From Chloroflexota bacterium (GTDB lineage Bacteria > Chloroflexota > Limnocylindria > Limnocylindrales > CSP1-4): DNA of 15,600 nt. A model generated the notes under the pieces. It saw nothing but the letters and a program-made list of their open reading frames with translations, was not told the origin of the DNA and did no database searches. Below, one piece after another: positions 6,208 through 13,371 of the stretch. Position 1 is the first letter of the stretch. Each line of letters starts with the position of its first letter. Position numbers and translations under genes: made by a program. The DNA lies in the NCBI GenBank assembly GCA_005880805.1, contig VBFZ01000127.1, positions 14,898 to 30,497 of the forward strand. Reading direction: 5' to 3'.

Positions 6208-7314
6208 GTGGCGCCGGGCGTTGCCCGAGATGCCGCCGACGGCCGGGACCAGCCACCCAGACTGCCCACCTCGAGGTTCGCCCTGTCCGCACGACCCGTC
6301 CTCGCCCTCGACCTGGGCGGAACCCAGGTCCGCGCCGCCGTGATCCTTCCGGACGGCAGCCGGGTCGCGCGTATTGCCACCGAGACACCCAAGGCGAAGG
6401 GCCCCGATGCCGTCGTCGACGCCTGCGTCGAGGCCCTCCGCATGTCGCGGGCGCGCGCGCCGCGCAATCTGGCAGGAGCCATCGCGGGTGTCGGCGTCTC
6501 CAGCCCCGGTCCGATCGACCCCTGGCGCGGCGTGATCATTGAACCGCCAAACCTCGGGCCGGAATTCCACGACATCCCGATCGCGGCGCCCCTCGAGGCT
6601 GCGCTCGGACTGCCGACGTACCTCGAACGGGACACGAACGTTGCAGCCCTTGCCGAGCAATCGTTCGGCGCCGCGCGTGAATGCCCGGACTTCCTCTACA
6701 TGACCGTTTCCACCGGCATCGGCGGGGCCATCGTGTCCGGCGGGCAGCTCCTGTACGGGCCGGACGCCACGGCCGGCGAGCTCGGACACGTGCCCGTCAA
6801 CCTCGATGGCCCCGTCTGCGGCTGCGGTGGGATTGCCCATCTCGAAGCGTTCGCCGCCGGTGCGGGCCTCGCCAGGTTCGCCCGCGAAGCGGTCGAAGCC
6901 GGCACGAGCCACTTCCTTGCTCATCGCGCCGCGGAAAACGGGATCGACGCGCTCGGTGCCCACGACGTCGCGGATGGCGAGGATGCCGGCGACGCGGTAT
7001 GCATGGCCCTCATGGGTCAGGCCCGGACCGCCTTCTCGGTCGCCTGCGCGGGCTACGTGAATATCTTCAACCCGAGGCTGATCGTCGTCGGCGGGACGAT
7101 CGCCGATAAGCAGGGCGACCGGCTGCTCGGCCCGGCCCGCGATTACGTGGCTCGCTACTCGTTGAAGACACCTCGCCGCCGCGTCCAAATCGTCCCCGCC
7201 GAGCTCGGTGCGGACGTTTCGCTCGCGGGCGCTCAGCCGCTCGTGTCGATGCGGCTCGGCGAGGGCCAATGGCGCGCTGGTCGCGCCGATGTCACGGCAG
7301 CGGTCAGCGCTTGA
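6208..7314 (+). CDS. ROK-family sugar kinase, probable glucokinase
   Basis: Predicted to phosphorylate glucose or a related hexose with ATP, feeding the downstream glycolytic genes. With the GTG at 6208 it is 368 residues. Motifs: LALDLGGTQ (about 32-40, ATP phosphate loop), GVSSPGPID (96-104), LERDTN (139-144, catalytic Asp142), VSTGIGGAI (167-175), GELGH (190-194) and CGCGGIAHLE (204-213). The last is the ROK zinc motif CxCGxxGCxE with the third Cys replaced by His211, giving a likely His194/Cys204/Cys206/His211 site. The start is uncertain. GTG 6208 is almost leaderless relative to the predicted promoter. CTG 6283, with GAGG six bases upstream, would begin at LSARPVLALDLGG, closer to usual family N-termini. 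TTG 6187 overlaps the -10. Glucose specificity is inferred from the neighbours. Confidence 0.85.
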   Translation: MAPGVARDAADGRDQPPRLPTSRFALSARPVLALDLGGTQVRAAVILPDGSRVARIATETPKAKGPDAVVDACVEALRMSRARAPRNLAGAIAGVGVSSPGPIDPWRGVIIEPPNLGPEFHDIPIAAPLEAALGLPTYLERDTNVAALAEQSFGAARECPDFLYMTVSTGIGGAIVSGGQLLYGPDATAGELGHVPVNLDGPVCGCGGIAHLEAFAAGAGLARFAREAVEAGTSHFLAHRAAENGIDALGAHDVADGEDAGDAVCMALMGQARTAFSVACAGYVNIFNPRLIVVGGTIADKQGDRLLGPARDYVARYSLKTPRRRVQIVPAELGADVSLAGAQPLVSMRLGEGQWRAGRADVTAAVSA

Positions 7315-7374
7315 GCAGGCCGGTGACGTCCCGTCCCACACCCTGAACCAGGAACGCAACCCCGGAGGTCACTA

Positions 7375-8406
7375 ATGGCAGTTCGCGTAGGCATCAACGG
7401 CTTCGGCAGGATCGGCCGCCAGTCGCTCAAGGCGCTGATCGAGCGCGCGCCCGACGTCGAGGTCGTCGCCGTCAACGACCTGGTCGATACAAGCCTCAAC
7501 GCCCTGCTGTTCAAGCATGACTCGACCTACGGGGCGTACCCGGGAACGGTCGATCACACCGACGATGCGCTGATCATCGACGGCCGGGAGATCAAGGTCC
7601 TCAAGGAGAAGGACCCCGCGGTGCTGCCCTGGGGCGATCTGGGCGTCGACATCGTCCTCGAGTCGACCGGTATCTTCACCGACGCCGAGAAGGCCCGGGC
7701 GCACATGGATGCCGGGGCCGCCAAGGTGATCATCAGCGCGCCGGCGAAGAACGAGGACATCACGATCGTCCTCGGGGTCAATGAGGACCGCTACGACCCC
7801 GCCGTTCACAACATCATCAGCAACGCCAGCTGCACGACGAACTGCCTCGCGCCGGCGGCCAAGGTCGTCCACGACCGGTTCACGATCGAGCGCGGCCTGA
7901 TGAACACGATCCACAGCTACACGAACGACCAGCGGATCCTCGACGTCGCGCACAAGGATCCGAGGCGCGCGCGAGCCGCGGGCCAGAACATCATCCCGAC
8001 GACCACCGGGGCGGCGAAGGCGCTCGCCCTGGTGATCCCCGACCTCAAGGGCAAGTTCGACGGCTTCAGCCTGCGCGTGCCCACCCCCACCGTCTCCGTC
8101 GTCGACTTCACCGCCGACGTCGCTCGCGCGACCACGGTCGACGAGGTCAACGCCGCGTTCCGGGAGGCGGCCACGGGCCCGCTGAAGGGGATCCTCGGGG
8201 TGTCCGACGAGCCTCTGGTCTCGAGCGACTTCCGGGGTGACAGCCGCTCCTCGATCATCGATGCCGAATCGACCATGGTGCTCGGCGGGACGATGGTGAA
8301 GGTCATCAGCTGGTACGACAACGAGTGGGGCTACAGCTGCCGCGTCGCCGACCTGATCGCCTTCGTGGGCGCGCGACTTCCCGTCGGGGAGGGGGCGACC
8401 GCCTAG
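7375..8406 (+). CDS. gap: Glyceraldehyde-3-phosphate dehydrogenase, type I
   Basis: Oxidatively phosphorylates glyceraldehyde-3-phosphate to 1,3-bisphosphoglycerate in cytoplasmic glycolysis. The 343 residues match the usual family length. The Rossmann motif INGFGRIGR is at 7-15. VND with Asp35 indicates NAD rather than NADP preference. Catalytic Cys153 sits in NASCTTNCLAP and His180 in HSYTNDQR. WYDNEWGYS near the C-terminus is typical. The ATG follows GGAGGT with five bases between. It starts 60 bp after the sugar kinase stop with no visible terminator or strong promoter in the gap, so the two are probably cotranscribed. pgk follows after 68 bp. Confidence 0.97.
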   Translation: MAVRVGINGFGRIGRQSLKALIERAPDVEVVAVNDLVDTSLNALLFKHDSTYGAYPGTVDHTDDALIIDGREIKVLKEKDPAVLPWGDLGVDIVLESTGIFTDAEKARAHMDAGAAKVIISAPAKNEDITIVLGVNEDRYDPAVHNIISNASCTTNCLAPAAKVVHDRFTIERGLMNTIHSYTNDQRILDVAHKDPRRARAAGQNIIPTTTGAAKALALVIPDLKGKFDGFSLRVPTPTVSVVDFTADVARATTVDEVNAAFREAATGPLKGILGVSDEPLVSSDFRGDSRSSIIDAESTMVLGGTMVKVISWYDNEWGYSCRVADLIAFVGARLPVGEGATA

Positions 8407-8441
8407 CCTCAGCCCACCCGTTCCTTCGGCAAATACGCCAT

Positions 8442-8460
8442 CGGCGCCAGACGGCGCCAG
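8442..8460 (+). repeat. 9-bp direct repeat forming a GC hairpin just before the pgk ribosome-binding site
   Basis: CGGCGCCAG occurs at 8442-8450 and 8452-8460. Because GGCGCC is self-complementary, the copies can pair as GGCGCC-AGAC-GGCGCC (8443-8458), a 6-bp stem with a 4-base loop. It abuts the AGGGGGAT ribosome-binding region of pgk (from 8459). It might protect or process the mRNA between gap and pgk, or tune pgk translation. Confidence 0.45.
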
Positions 8461-8474
8461 GGGGATATCGGTTC

Positions 8475-9752
8475 ATGGACAAGCTCACGGTTCGCGACTT
8501 CGACCCCTCCGGACAGCGGATCTTCCTCCGCGTCGACTTCAACGTGCCGCTCGAGGACGGGAAGGTCACCGACGACTCGCGCATTCGCGCCTCGATTCCG
8601 ACCATCCGCTACCTGCTGTCCCGCGGCGCCCGCGTCGTGCTCGCGAGCCACCTGGGCCGACCGGACGGGAAGGTCCAGGACGGCCTCAGGCTTCGACCGG
8701 TGGCCGAGCGCCTGACGCTGCTCATCCGTCAGAACGTGCCGGTCACCGGCGACGCGCTCGGGGTTGGCACGGAGGACGCGGTCAAGCGGTTGCGACCAGG
8801 CGAAGCGTTGCTGCTCGAGAACCTGCGCTTCCACCCCGAGGAGGAGAAGGACGACCCCGGCTTCGCGGCGAAGCTCGCGTCGTATGCGGACATCTATGTC
8901 AACGACGCGTTCGGGACCGCGCACCGCGCGCACGCCTCGACCGTGGGCGTGGCGAAGCTGCTGCCGGCCTACGCCGGGCTCCTCATGGAGCGCGAAATCA
9001 CCATGCTCTCGAAGCTGCTGGAGGACCCCGAGAAGCCGTTCGCGGCGATCCTCGGCGGCGCCAAGGTCTCGGACAAGATCAAGGTCATCGACAACCTGCT
9101 CACGAAGGTCGATCTCCTGGTGCTCGGCGGCGGCATGGCCAACACCTTCCTGTTGGCGCAGGGAAAAACGATCGGCAAGAGCCTGGCCGAGCACGACCGC
9201 GTCGAGGACGCCCGCCGCATCCTCGCCGACGCGGAGAAGAAGGGCGTGCAGATCGTGCTGCCGGTCGACGTCATCGTCGCCAAGGAGGTCACGCGGGGGA
9301 CGGAATACAAGACGCTCCTCGCCGAGAAGATCCCCGCCTCGTGGCACATCGTCGACATCGGCAAGCAGAGCCAGGCGCTGGTCGCGTCCGCGCTGGAGCC
9401 CGTTCGGACCATGTTCTGGAACGGCCCCGTTGGCGTCTTCGAGATCCCGGTCTTCGGGGCGGGCACGCGTTCGATTGCGCGGCTCCTCGCCGACAAAGCC
9501 GACGCTGGGGCGACGGTGGTGATCGGCGGCGGGGATTCCGTCGCGGCCATCCAACAGCAGGGCCTGGCGTCGAAGATGACCCACATCTCGACAGGTGGCG
9601 GCGCATCGCTCGAGTTCCTCGAGGGCCGCGAGCTGCCGGGGATCGCAGTATTGCTGGACCGACCGAAGCAGTCGGGCCGCGAGGAAGCGGGGGAGGACGA
9701 GGCGGTGGAGGCCGCCCGCCGCAAGCGTGAGCCGTCCGGGGCCAAGGCGTGA
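8475..9752 (+). CDS. pgk: Phosphoglycerate kinase
   Basis: Transfers phosphate from 1,3-bisphosphoglycerate to ADP, making ATP and 3-phosphoglycerate. The 425 residues carry RVDFNVP (19-25) and SHLGRP (58-63) for substrate binding, ENLRFHPEE (115-123), NDAFGTAHRAHAS (143-155), LGGAKVSDK (193-201), WNGPVGVFE (315-323), GGGDS (351-355) and STGGGASLEFLEG (372-384). ATG 8475 gives the usual N-terminus MDKLTVRDFD. The open frame continues upstream into gap but is not family-like there, so longer starts are rejected. About 28 residues after the usual end (KQSGREEAGEDEAV...) form a charged tail beyond the catalytic core. Its TGA overlaps the eno GTG by four bases. Confidence 0.97.
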   Translation: MDKLTVRDFDPSGQRIFLRVDFNVPLEDGKVTDDSRIRASIPTIRYLLSRGARVVLASHLGRPDGKVQDGLRLRPVAERLTLLIRQNVPVTGDALGVGTEDAVKRLRPGEALLLENLRFHPEEEKDDPGFAAKLASYADIYVNDAFGTAHRAHASTVGVAKLLPAYAGLLMEREITMLSKLLEDPEKPFAAILGGAKVSDKIKVIDNLLTKVDLLVLGGGMANTFLLAQGKTIGKSLAEHDRVEDARRILADAEKKGVQIVLPVDVIVAKEVTRGTEYKTLLAEKIPASWHIVDIGKQSQALVASALEPVRTMFWNGPVGVFEIPVFGAGTRSIARLLADKADAGATVVIGGGDSVAAIQQQGLASKMTHISTGGGASLEFLEGRELPGIAVLLDRPKQSGREEAGEDEAVEAARRKREPSGAKA

Positions 9753-11107
9753 ACACCACCATCGAGAGCGTCGACGCCCGCGAGATCCTCGATTCGCGGG
9801 GCAATCCGACGGTCGAGGTCGACGTCGTCCTGGCCGACGGGTCAGTGGGGCGGGCTGCCGTCCCGTCAGGCGCCTCGACCGGGGCCCATGAGGCCGTCGA
9901 GCTGCGCGATGGCGACAAGGCGCGCTACGGCGGCAAGGGCGTCCTGACGGCCGTGACAAACGTGAACGAGACGATCGCGCCCGCGCTGCTCGGCTACGAC
10001 GCGGCCGACCAGCCGGGTATCGACGCCGTGCTCCTGGAGCTCGACGGCACGGCGAACAAGAGCGCCCTGGGCGCGAACGCAATTCTCGGGACGTCGCTGG
10101 CGTGCGCACATGCTGCCGCCGCCGCCCACGAGCTGCCGCTCTATCGCTACCTGGGTGGCGCCGGCACGCGTGTCCTGCCGGTCCCGATGTTCAACATCCT
10201 GAACGGCGGCAAGCACGCCGAGGACTCGACCGACTTCCAGGAGTTCATGGTCATGCCGTTGGGCGTGGAGCGGTTCTCGGACGCGTTGCGCGCCGGCGCG
10301 GAAATTTTCCACGCCCTCAAGGCCATCCTGCACAGCCAGGGACGGGCAACGGGACAGGGGGACGAGGGCGGTTTCGCGCCATCGCTCCCCTCGAACGAAG
10401 CCGCGGTCGAGGTTATCCTGCAGGCGATCGAGCGGGCCGGCTATCGGCCCGGCGAACAGGTCTCGCTCGCGCTCGACCCCGCGGTAAGCGAGCTCGTCGA
10501 AGGCGGCGGTGACGATGGGCCCGTCCGCTACCGGCTGGAGCGCGAGGGCCGGACGCTCGATTCAGACGGGTTGATCGACCTGTGGGCCGACTGGTGCGAG
10601 CGCTACCCGATCGTCTCGCTCGAGGACGGCCTGGGCGAGGACGACTGGGACGGCTGGCAGCGCCTGACCGAGCGTCTCGGCTCGCGTGTCCAGCTCGTCG
10701 GTGACGACCTGCTGGTCACGAATCCGGAGCGAATCGCCCGCGCGATCGACCTCGGCGCGGGGAACGCCGTCCTGGTCAAGCTGAACCAGATCGGGACGCT
10801 TAGCGAGACACTCGAAGCGATCGCGCTGGCCCGCCGCGCGGGCTGGGCGGCCGTGGTTTCCCACCGCTCGGGTGAGACGGAGGACACGACGATCGCCGAC
10901 CTGGTGGTCGCCGCCGGTACCGGGCAGATCAAGACCGGCGCCCCGTCGCGCTCTGAGCGCGTGGCGAAGTACAACCGGCTGCTGCGCATCGAGGAGGAGC
11001 TCGGCGAAGGGGCGCGCTACCTGGGGAGGGCCGCGTTGTCGACGGCCTCCCGGAGTCCGGATCCCGCGTCGGCTCCGTCGAGCTCGCGAGTTCCAGCCCC
11101 GGCGTGA
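9749..11107 (+). CDS. eno: Enolase (phosphopyruvate hydratase)
   Basis: Dehydrates 2-phosphoglycerate to phosphoenolpyruvate, with Mg2+, in the cytoplasm. The 452 residues include EILDSRGNPTVEVDV (12-26), PSGASTGAHEA (39-49), GGKHAEDSTDFQEFM (153-167), and GDEGGFAP (204-211) with catalytic Glu206. Metal ligands are Asp243, Glu292 and Asp319 (GDDLLVTN). Catalytic Lys344 lies in VLVKLNQIGT, SHRSGETEDT is at 371-380, and Lys395 is in GQIKTGAPSRSER. All key residues are present. The GTG start overlaps the pgk stop (GTGA at 9749-9752), implying translational coupling. After the usual ending (RIEEELG) there is an extra Ser/Pro/Ala-rich tail of about 32 residues. tpiA and gpm, often nearby in other bacteria, are absent here. 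Confidence 0.97.
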   Translation: MNTTIESVDAREILDSRGNPTVEVDVVLADGSVGRAAVPSGASTGAHEAVELRDGDKARYGGKGVLTAVTNVNETIAPALLGYDAADQPGIDAVLLELDGTANKSALGANAILGTSLACAHAAAAAHELPLYRYLGGAGTRVLPVPMFNILNGGKHAEDSTDFQEFMVMPLGVERFSDALRAGAEIFHALKAILHSQGRATGQGDEGGFAPSLPSNEAAVEVILQAIERAGYRPGEQVSLALDPAVSELVEGGGDDGPVRYRLEREGRTLDSDGLIDLWADWCERYPIVSLEDGLGEDDWDGWQRLTERLGSRVQLVGDDLLVTNPERIARAIDLGAGNAVLVKLNQIGTLSETLEAIALARRAGWAAVVSHRSGETEDTTIADLVVAAGTGQIKTGAPSRSERVAKYNRLLRIEEELGEGARYLGRAALSTASRSPDPASAPSSSRVPAPA

Positions 11108-11682
11108 CCAGGTTCATCGACCAGGGGGCCGTGGCGGCCGCCGGGGTGGGCGTCGGGATGGCTCTGGTCACCGCGGTGAGCTTCCTGCTGGTCATTCCCA
11201 TTGAGCCCATCTACTGGGTGATCGCCCCGATGGCGGGCATCCTGATCGGCTACTACGCGAACCAGCGATCCGGACGGGGACGAGGGAGCTGGCGGAGGAT
11301 CGTGGCGAACGCCGTCTTCGCCGGGCTGGCGACCGGGCTGGCCGTGGCAATCCTGCTCGTCGGCGTGAAGGCGCTCTTCTTCACGGCCGACAACGGGTTC
11401 CGTGATCTGAGCCAGGGCGGCCAGCTCAGCTGCACCCCCGGCGCCGATTGCGTCTACGCGCGCTACCTCGCACAGGAAGGCGGCCGTGCGCGACTTGAGG
11501 CGGCGGGCATCACGGATGCGGCCTCGTTCGCCGCGTTCTACTGGAACCAGCAGCTCGGGACCGCAGGCCGTCTGCTGTTGGTGACCATCGCCGGCAGCCT
11601 GCTCGGTGGCGTCCTTTACGGCCTGGCCGGCCCGAAGCCGACGCCGGGCCCGAAATCGGAGCTGGCGACCGGCCGAACCTGA
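11104..11682 (+). CDS. Small multi-pass membrane protein coupled to enolase
   Basis: I do not recognise this 192-residue protein. Hydrophobic segments lie at about 8-31, 36-52, 66-94 and 156-176, suggesting four membrane passes. The loop between the third and fourth (95-155) contains two cysteines (Cys110, Cys116, in CTPGADC) that could form a disulfide if the loop is outside. The GTG start overlaps the enolase stop (GTGA at 11104-11107), as pgk overlaps eno, so it is the last gene of the same unit. In several bacteria a small secretion gene (secG) sits beside the glycolytic genes, but this protein is too long and does not look like SecG. Function unknown. Confidence 0.75.
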   Translation: MTRFIDQGAVAAAGVGVGMALVTAVSFLLVIPIEPIYWVIAPMAGILIGYYANQRSGRGRGSWRRIVANAVFAGLATGLAVAILLVGVKALFFTADNGFRDLSQGGQLSCTPGADCVYARYLAQEGGRARLEAAGITDAASFAAFYWNQQLGTAGRLLLVTIAGSLLGGVLYGLAGPKPTPGPKSELATGRT

Positions 11683-11711
11683 GGGAGCAGCGGCCGAACC
11701 TGAGGGGTCAG
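11670..11711. repeat. 21-bp tandem duplication at a convergent gene junction
   Basis: Copies at 11670-11690 and 11691-11711 match at 19 of 21 positions, and their first 16 bases (CGGCCGAACCTGAGGG) are identical. The membrane-protein stop (11680-11682) lies in copy one and is repeated in frame in copy two (11701-11703). The rpsT stop (TCA at 11708-11710 on the plus strand) lies in copy two. The unit is a multiple of three, so the duplication leaves the frame intact. Confidence 0.85.
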
Positions 11712-12331
11712 GCCTCGGGCTTCTTCCGCGGTCGGCTTTGGGTCTTCGGCTGGGTTGCCTTCGCGGCCGGCCGTGAAGGTTTGGCGGCAGCGGGGCTTCG
11801 AGTTGCGGCAGTCCGCGAGGAGCGGGCGGTAGTGGTGGCGCCTTCGGCCGAACCGGCGGCGGAGGATCGCCCAGCAGCCTCGGTGCGAGCCGTCTTCGAC
11901 AGCGCCGCGCGCGCCTTGCCGGCTGCCGTCTGAGCACCCTTGGCCTTGGTCGCCTTGGCAGCGGCGACACGTGCCTTGGCGGCTTTCGATGCGGCGGCCC
12001 GACCGGTCGTTTTGGAGGCCGCGGCCTGAACGGGTGCGCCGCCCAGGGCATCGTTGACCTTCAGCGCCAGGCGCGACTTGCGTCGCGCGGCCGCGTTGCG
12101 GTGGATCGCGCCGGTCTTGGCCGCCTTGTCGAGCGCGCTCATCGCCTCGGCAAGCGCGGCCGCCGGGTCGACGCCGTCGGGGCTGGCAGCGATGCGCAAC
12201 GCGCGGGCCACGAACGTCTTGGCGGCACTCCTGCGCGGCGTGTTGATGGTTTCGCGGCGGTCGGCCGTGCGGACGCGCTTGAGGGCTGACGGCGTGCGTG
12301 CGCCGGTCCAGCCGCGGGGCTTGGTTGCCAA
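11708..12331 (-). CDS. rpsT: 30S ribosomal protein S20 with long Ala/Lys-rich C-terminal extension
   Basis: Primary 16S rRNA-binding protein of the small subunit. Residues about 14-97 are S20: SALKRVRTADRRETIN, RSAAKTFVARALR, ALAEAMSALDKAAKTGAIHRNAAARRKSRLALKVN. S20 is normally about 85-90 residues. This protein has 207, with roughly 110 extra residues of Ala, Lys, Arg, Ser and Thr (AKARVAAAKATKAKG..., PSRPAAKATQPKTQSRPRKKPEA) resembling linker-histone or mycobacterial HupB-type basic tails. Start: TTG at 12331-12329, preceded by AGAGGT six bases upstream, giving LATKPRGWTG. The leader is about 66 bases from the predicted promoter. It is convergent with the glycolytic unit and divergent from the EamA transporter. 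Confidence 0.93.
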   Translation of the reverse strand: MATKPRGWTGARTPSALKRVRTADRRETINTPRRSAAKTFVARALRIAASPDGVDPAAALAEAMSALDKAAKTGAIHRNAAARRKSRLALKVNDALGGAPVQAAASKTTGRAAASKAAKARVAAAKATKAKGAQTAAGKARAALSKTARTEAAGRSSAAGSAEGATTTARSSRTAATRSPAAAKPSRPAAKATQPKTQSRPRKKPEA

Positions 12332-12401
12332 GTTGAGACCTCTGGTTGGGCAGGTGTCGGCGGCGGCGCCTCGGAGCGGAGTGTGCCTCGGGCGCGACGG
12401 T

Positions 12402-12417
12402 GCATGGTAGCAAAGGG
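12402..12417 (-). promoter_or_regulatory. Extended -10 promoter of rpsT
   Basis: On the minus strand this reads CCCTTTGCTACCATGC: TGC directly before TACCAT (12409-12404). It is identical at 14 of 16 positions to the sequence before the sugar kinase. No -35 hexamer stands out. The predicted transcription start is near 12397. Confidence 0.55.
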
Positions 12418-12495
12418 TCCGGCTCCGAGCGACCGAGCTGACCACGGGCGAGGTCAGGCCCCGCGAGACCGAGCGCCCATGCAAGACTTTCGGCC

Positions 12496-13371
12496 GTGGA
12501 GGCGATCCTCGGTGGGGCGCTGGCGGCTCTCTGCTGGGCGGCCTCGGTCATGTCGTCGTCGAGGGGCGCGAAGCTGATTGGTGCCTGGCCGATGCTCGGC
12601 GGCGTCATGCTGGTCGGCTTCGCTGTCTGCCTCCCGGTGATCGCCGCGACGGGCCTCGGTCCGAACCCCACGACCGGGCAGATCGGATTGCTCGTCGCAG
12701 CGGGCATCAGCAACATCGTCGGGCTGCTGTTCGCCTACGCAGCGCTGCGCGTCGGCAAGGTCGCGGTTGTCGCCCCGATCCTGTCGACAGAGGGCGCCCT
12801 TGGGGCGCTCATCGCCATTCTGGCCGGGGAAGCCCTCGCGGCCGGGACGGCGATCCTCCTGGCCATCATCGCGGCCGGCGTGATGCTGACCGCGGCCGAA
12901 ACCGAAGCGGTCGAGGCCACGATCGGAGCCCTGGAAGGTCCCGACCAGCGAGCGATCACACTGCGGGCGGCCCTCCTGGCAACCGCGGCCGCACTGTTCT
13001 TCGGCGTGAACCTCTACGTCACCGGCCGCATTGGCGTCGAACTGCCGATCGCCTGGGCCGTCATCCCGGCCCGCTTGGCCGGTGTCACCCTGGTTGCGTT
13101 GCCGCTCCTCGCGACAAGCCGCCTGACCGTCACGCGAGAGGCGCTTCCGTTCGTCGTCACCGCAGGCGTCCTGGAGGTGGTCGGCCTCGCTGCATTCGCC
13201 CTCGGGGCCCGCGGGAGCATCGCGATCGCCTCCGTAATCGCATCGCAGTTCGCGGCGATCGCCGCCCTCGTCAGTGTTGCCCTCTTCGACGAACGTCTGG
13301 CTCGTCACCAGCTCGCCGGCGTCACGATCATCGCGAGCGGCGTCGCCCTATTGACCGCCCTCCAGGCATGA
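12496..13371 (+). CDS. EamA/DMT-superfamily membrane transporter
   Basis: This 291-residue protein is almost wholly hydrophobic, with about ten membrane segments in two similar halves (about 1-135 and 150-291), the drug/metabolite transporter layout. The first half has IVGLLFAYAALRVGKVAVVAPILSTEGALGAL split across segments. The second repeats this pattern (VVGLAAFALGARGSIAIAS...IASQFAAIAALVS, then FDERLARHQLAGVTIIASGVAL), typical of EamA domains. Substrate is unknown; relatives move amino acids, nucleotide sugars and other small metabolites. Start: GTG 12496, with the protein beginning MEAILGGALAALCWA. I see no ribosome-binding site in the 20 bases upstream, so it may be leaderless. It is divergent from rpsT with a 164-bp gap. 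Confidence 0.85.
   Translation: MEAILGGALAALCWAASVMSSSRGAKLIGAWPMLGGVMLVGFAVCLPVIAATGLGPNPTTGQIGLLVAAGISNIVGLLFAYAALRVGKVAVVAPILSTEGALGALIAILAGEALAAGTAILLAIIAAGVMLTAAETEAVEATIGALEGPDQRAITLRAALLATAAALFFGVNLYVTGRIGVELPIAWAVIPARLAGVTLVALPLLATSRLTVTREALPFVVTAGVLEVVGLAAFALGARGSIAIASVIASQFAAIAALVSVALFDERLARHQLAGVTIIASGVALLTALQA

Noticed and set aside
6190..7359. Minus-strand frame of 389 codons opposite the sugar kinase
   Set aside because: Shadow created by GC-biased third positions; the plus-strand kinase has all family motifs.
8325..8474. 50-codon upstream extension of pgk overlapping gap
   Set aside because: The extension is Arg-rich and unlike PGK. ATG 8475 gives the standard N-terminus and has a ribosome-binding site.
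8409..10109. Minus-strand frame of 566 codons opposite pgk and eno
   Set aside because: Antisense to two unambiguous enzymes; it only reflects codon bias.
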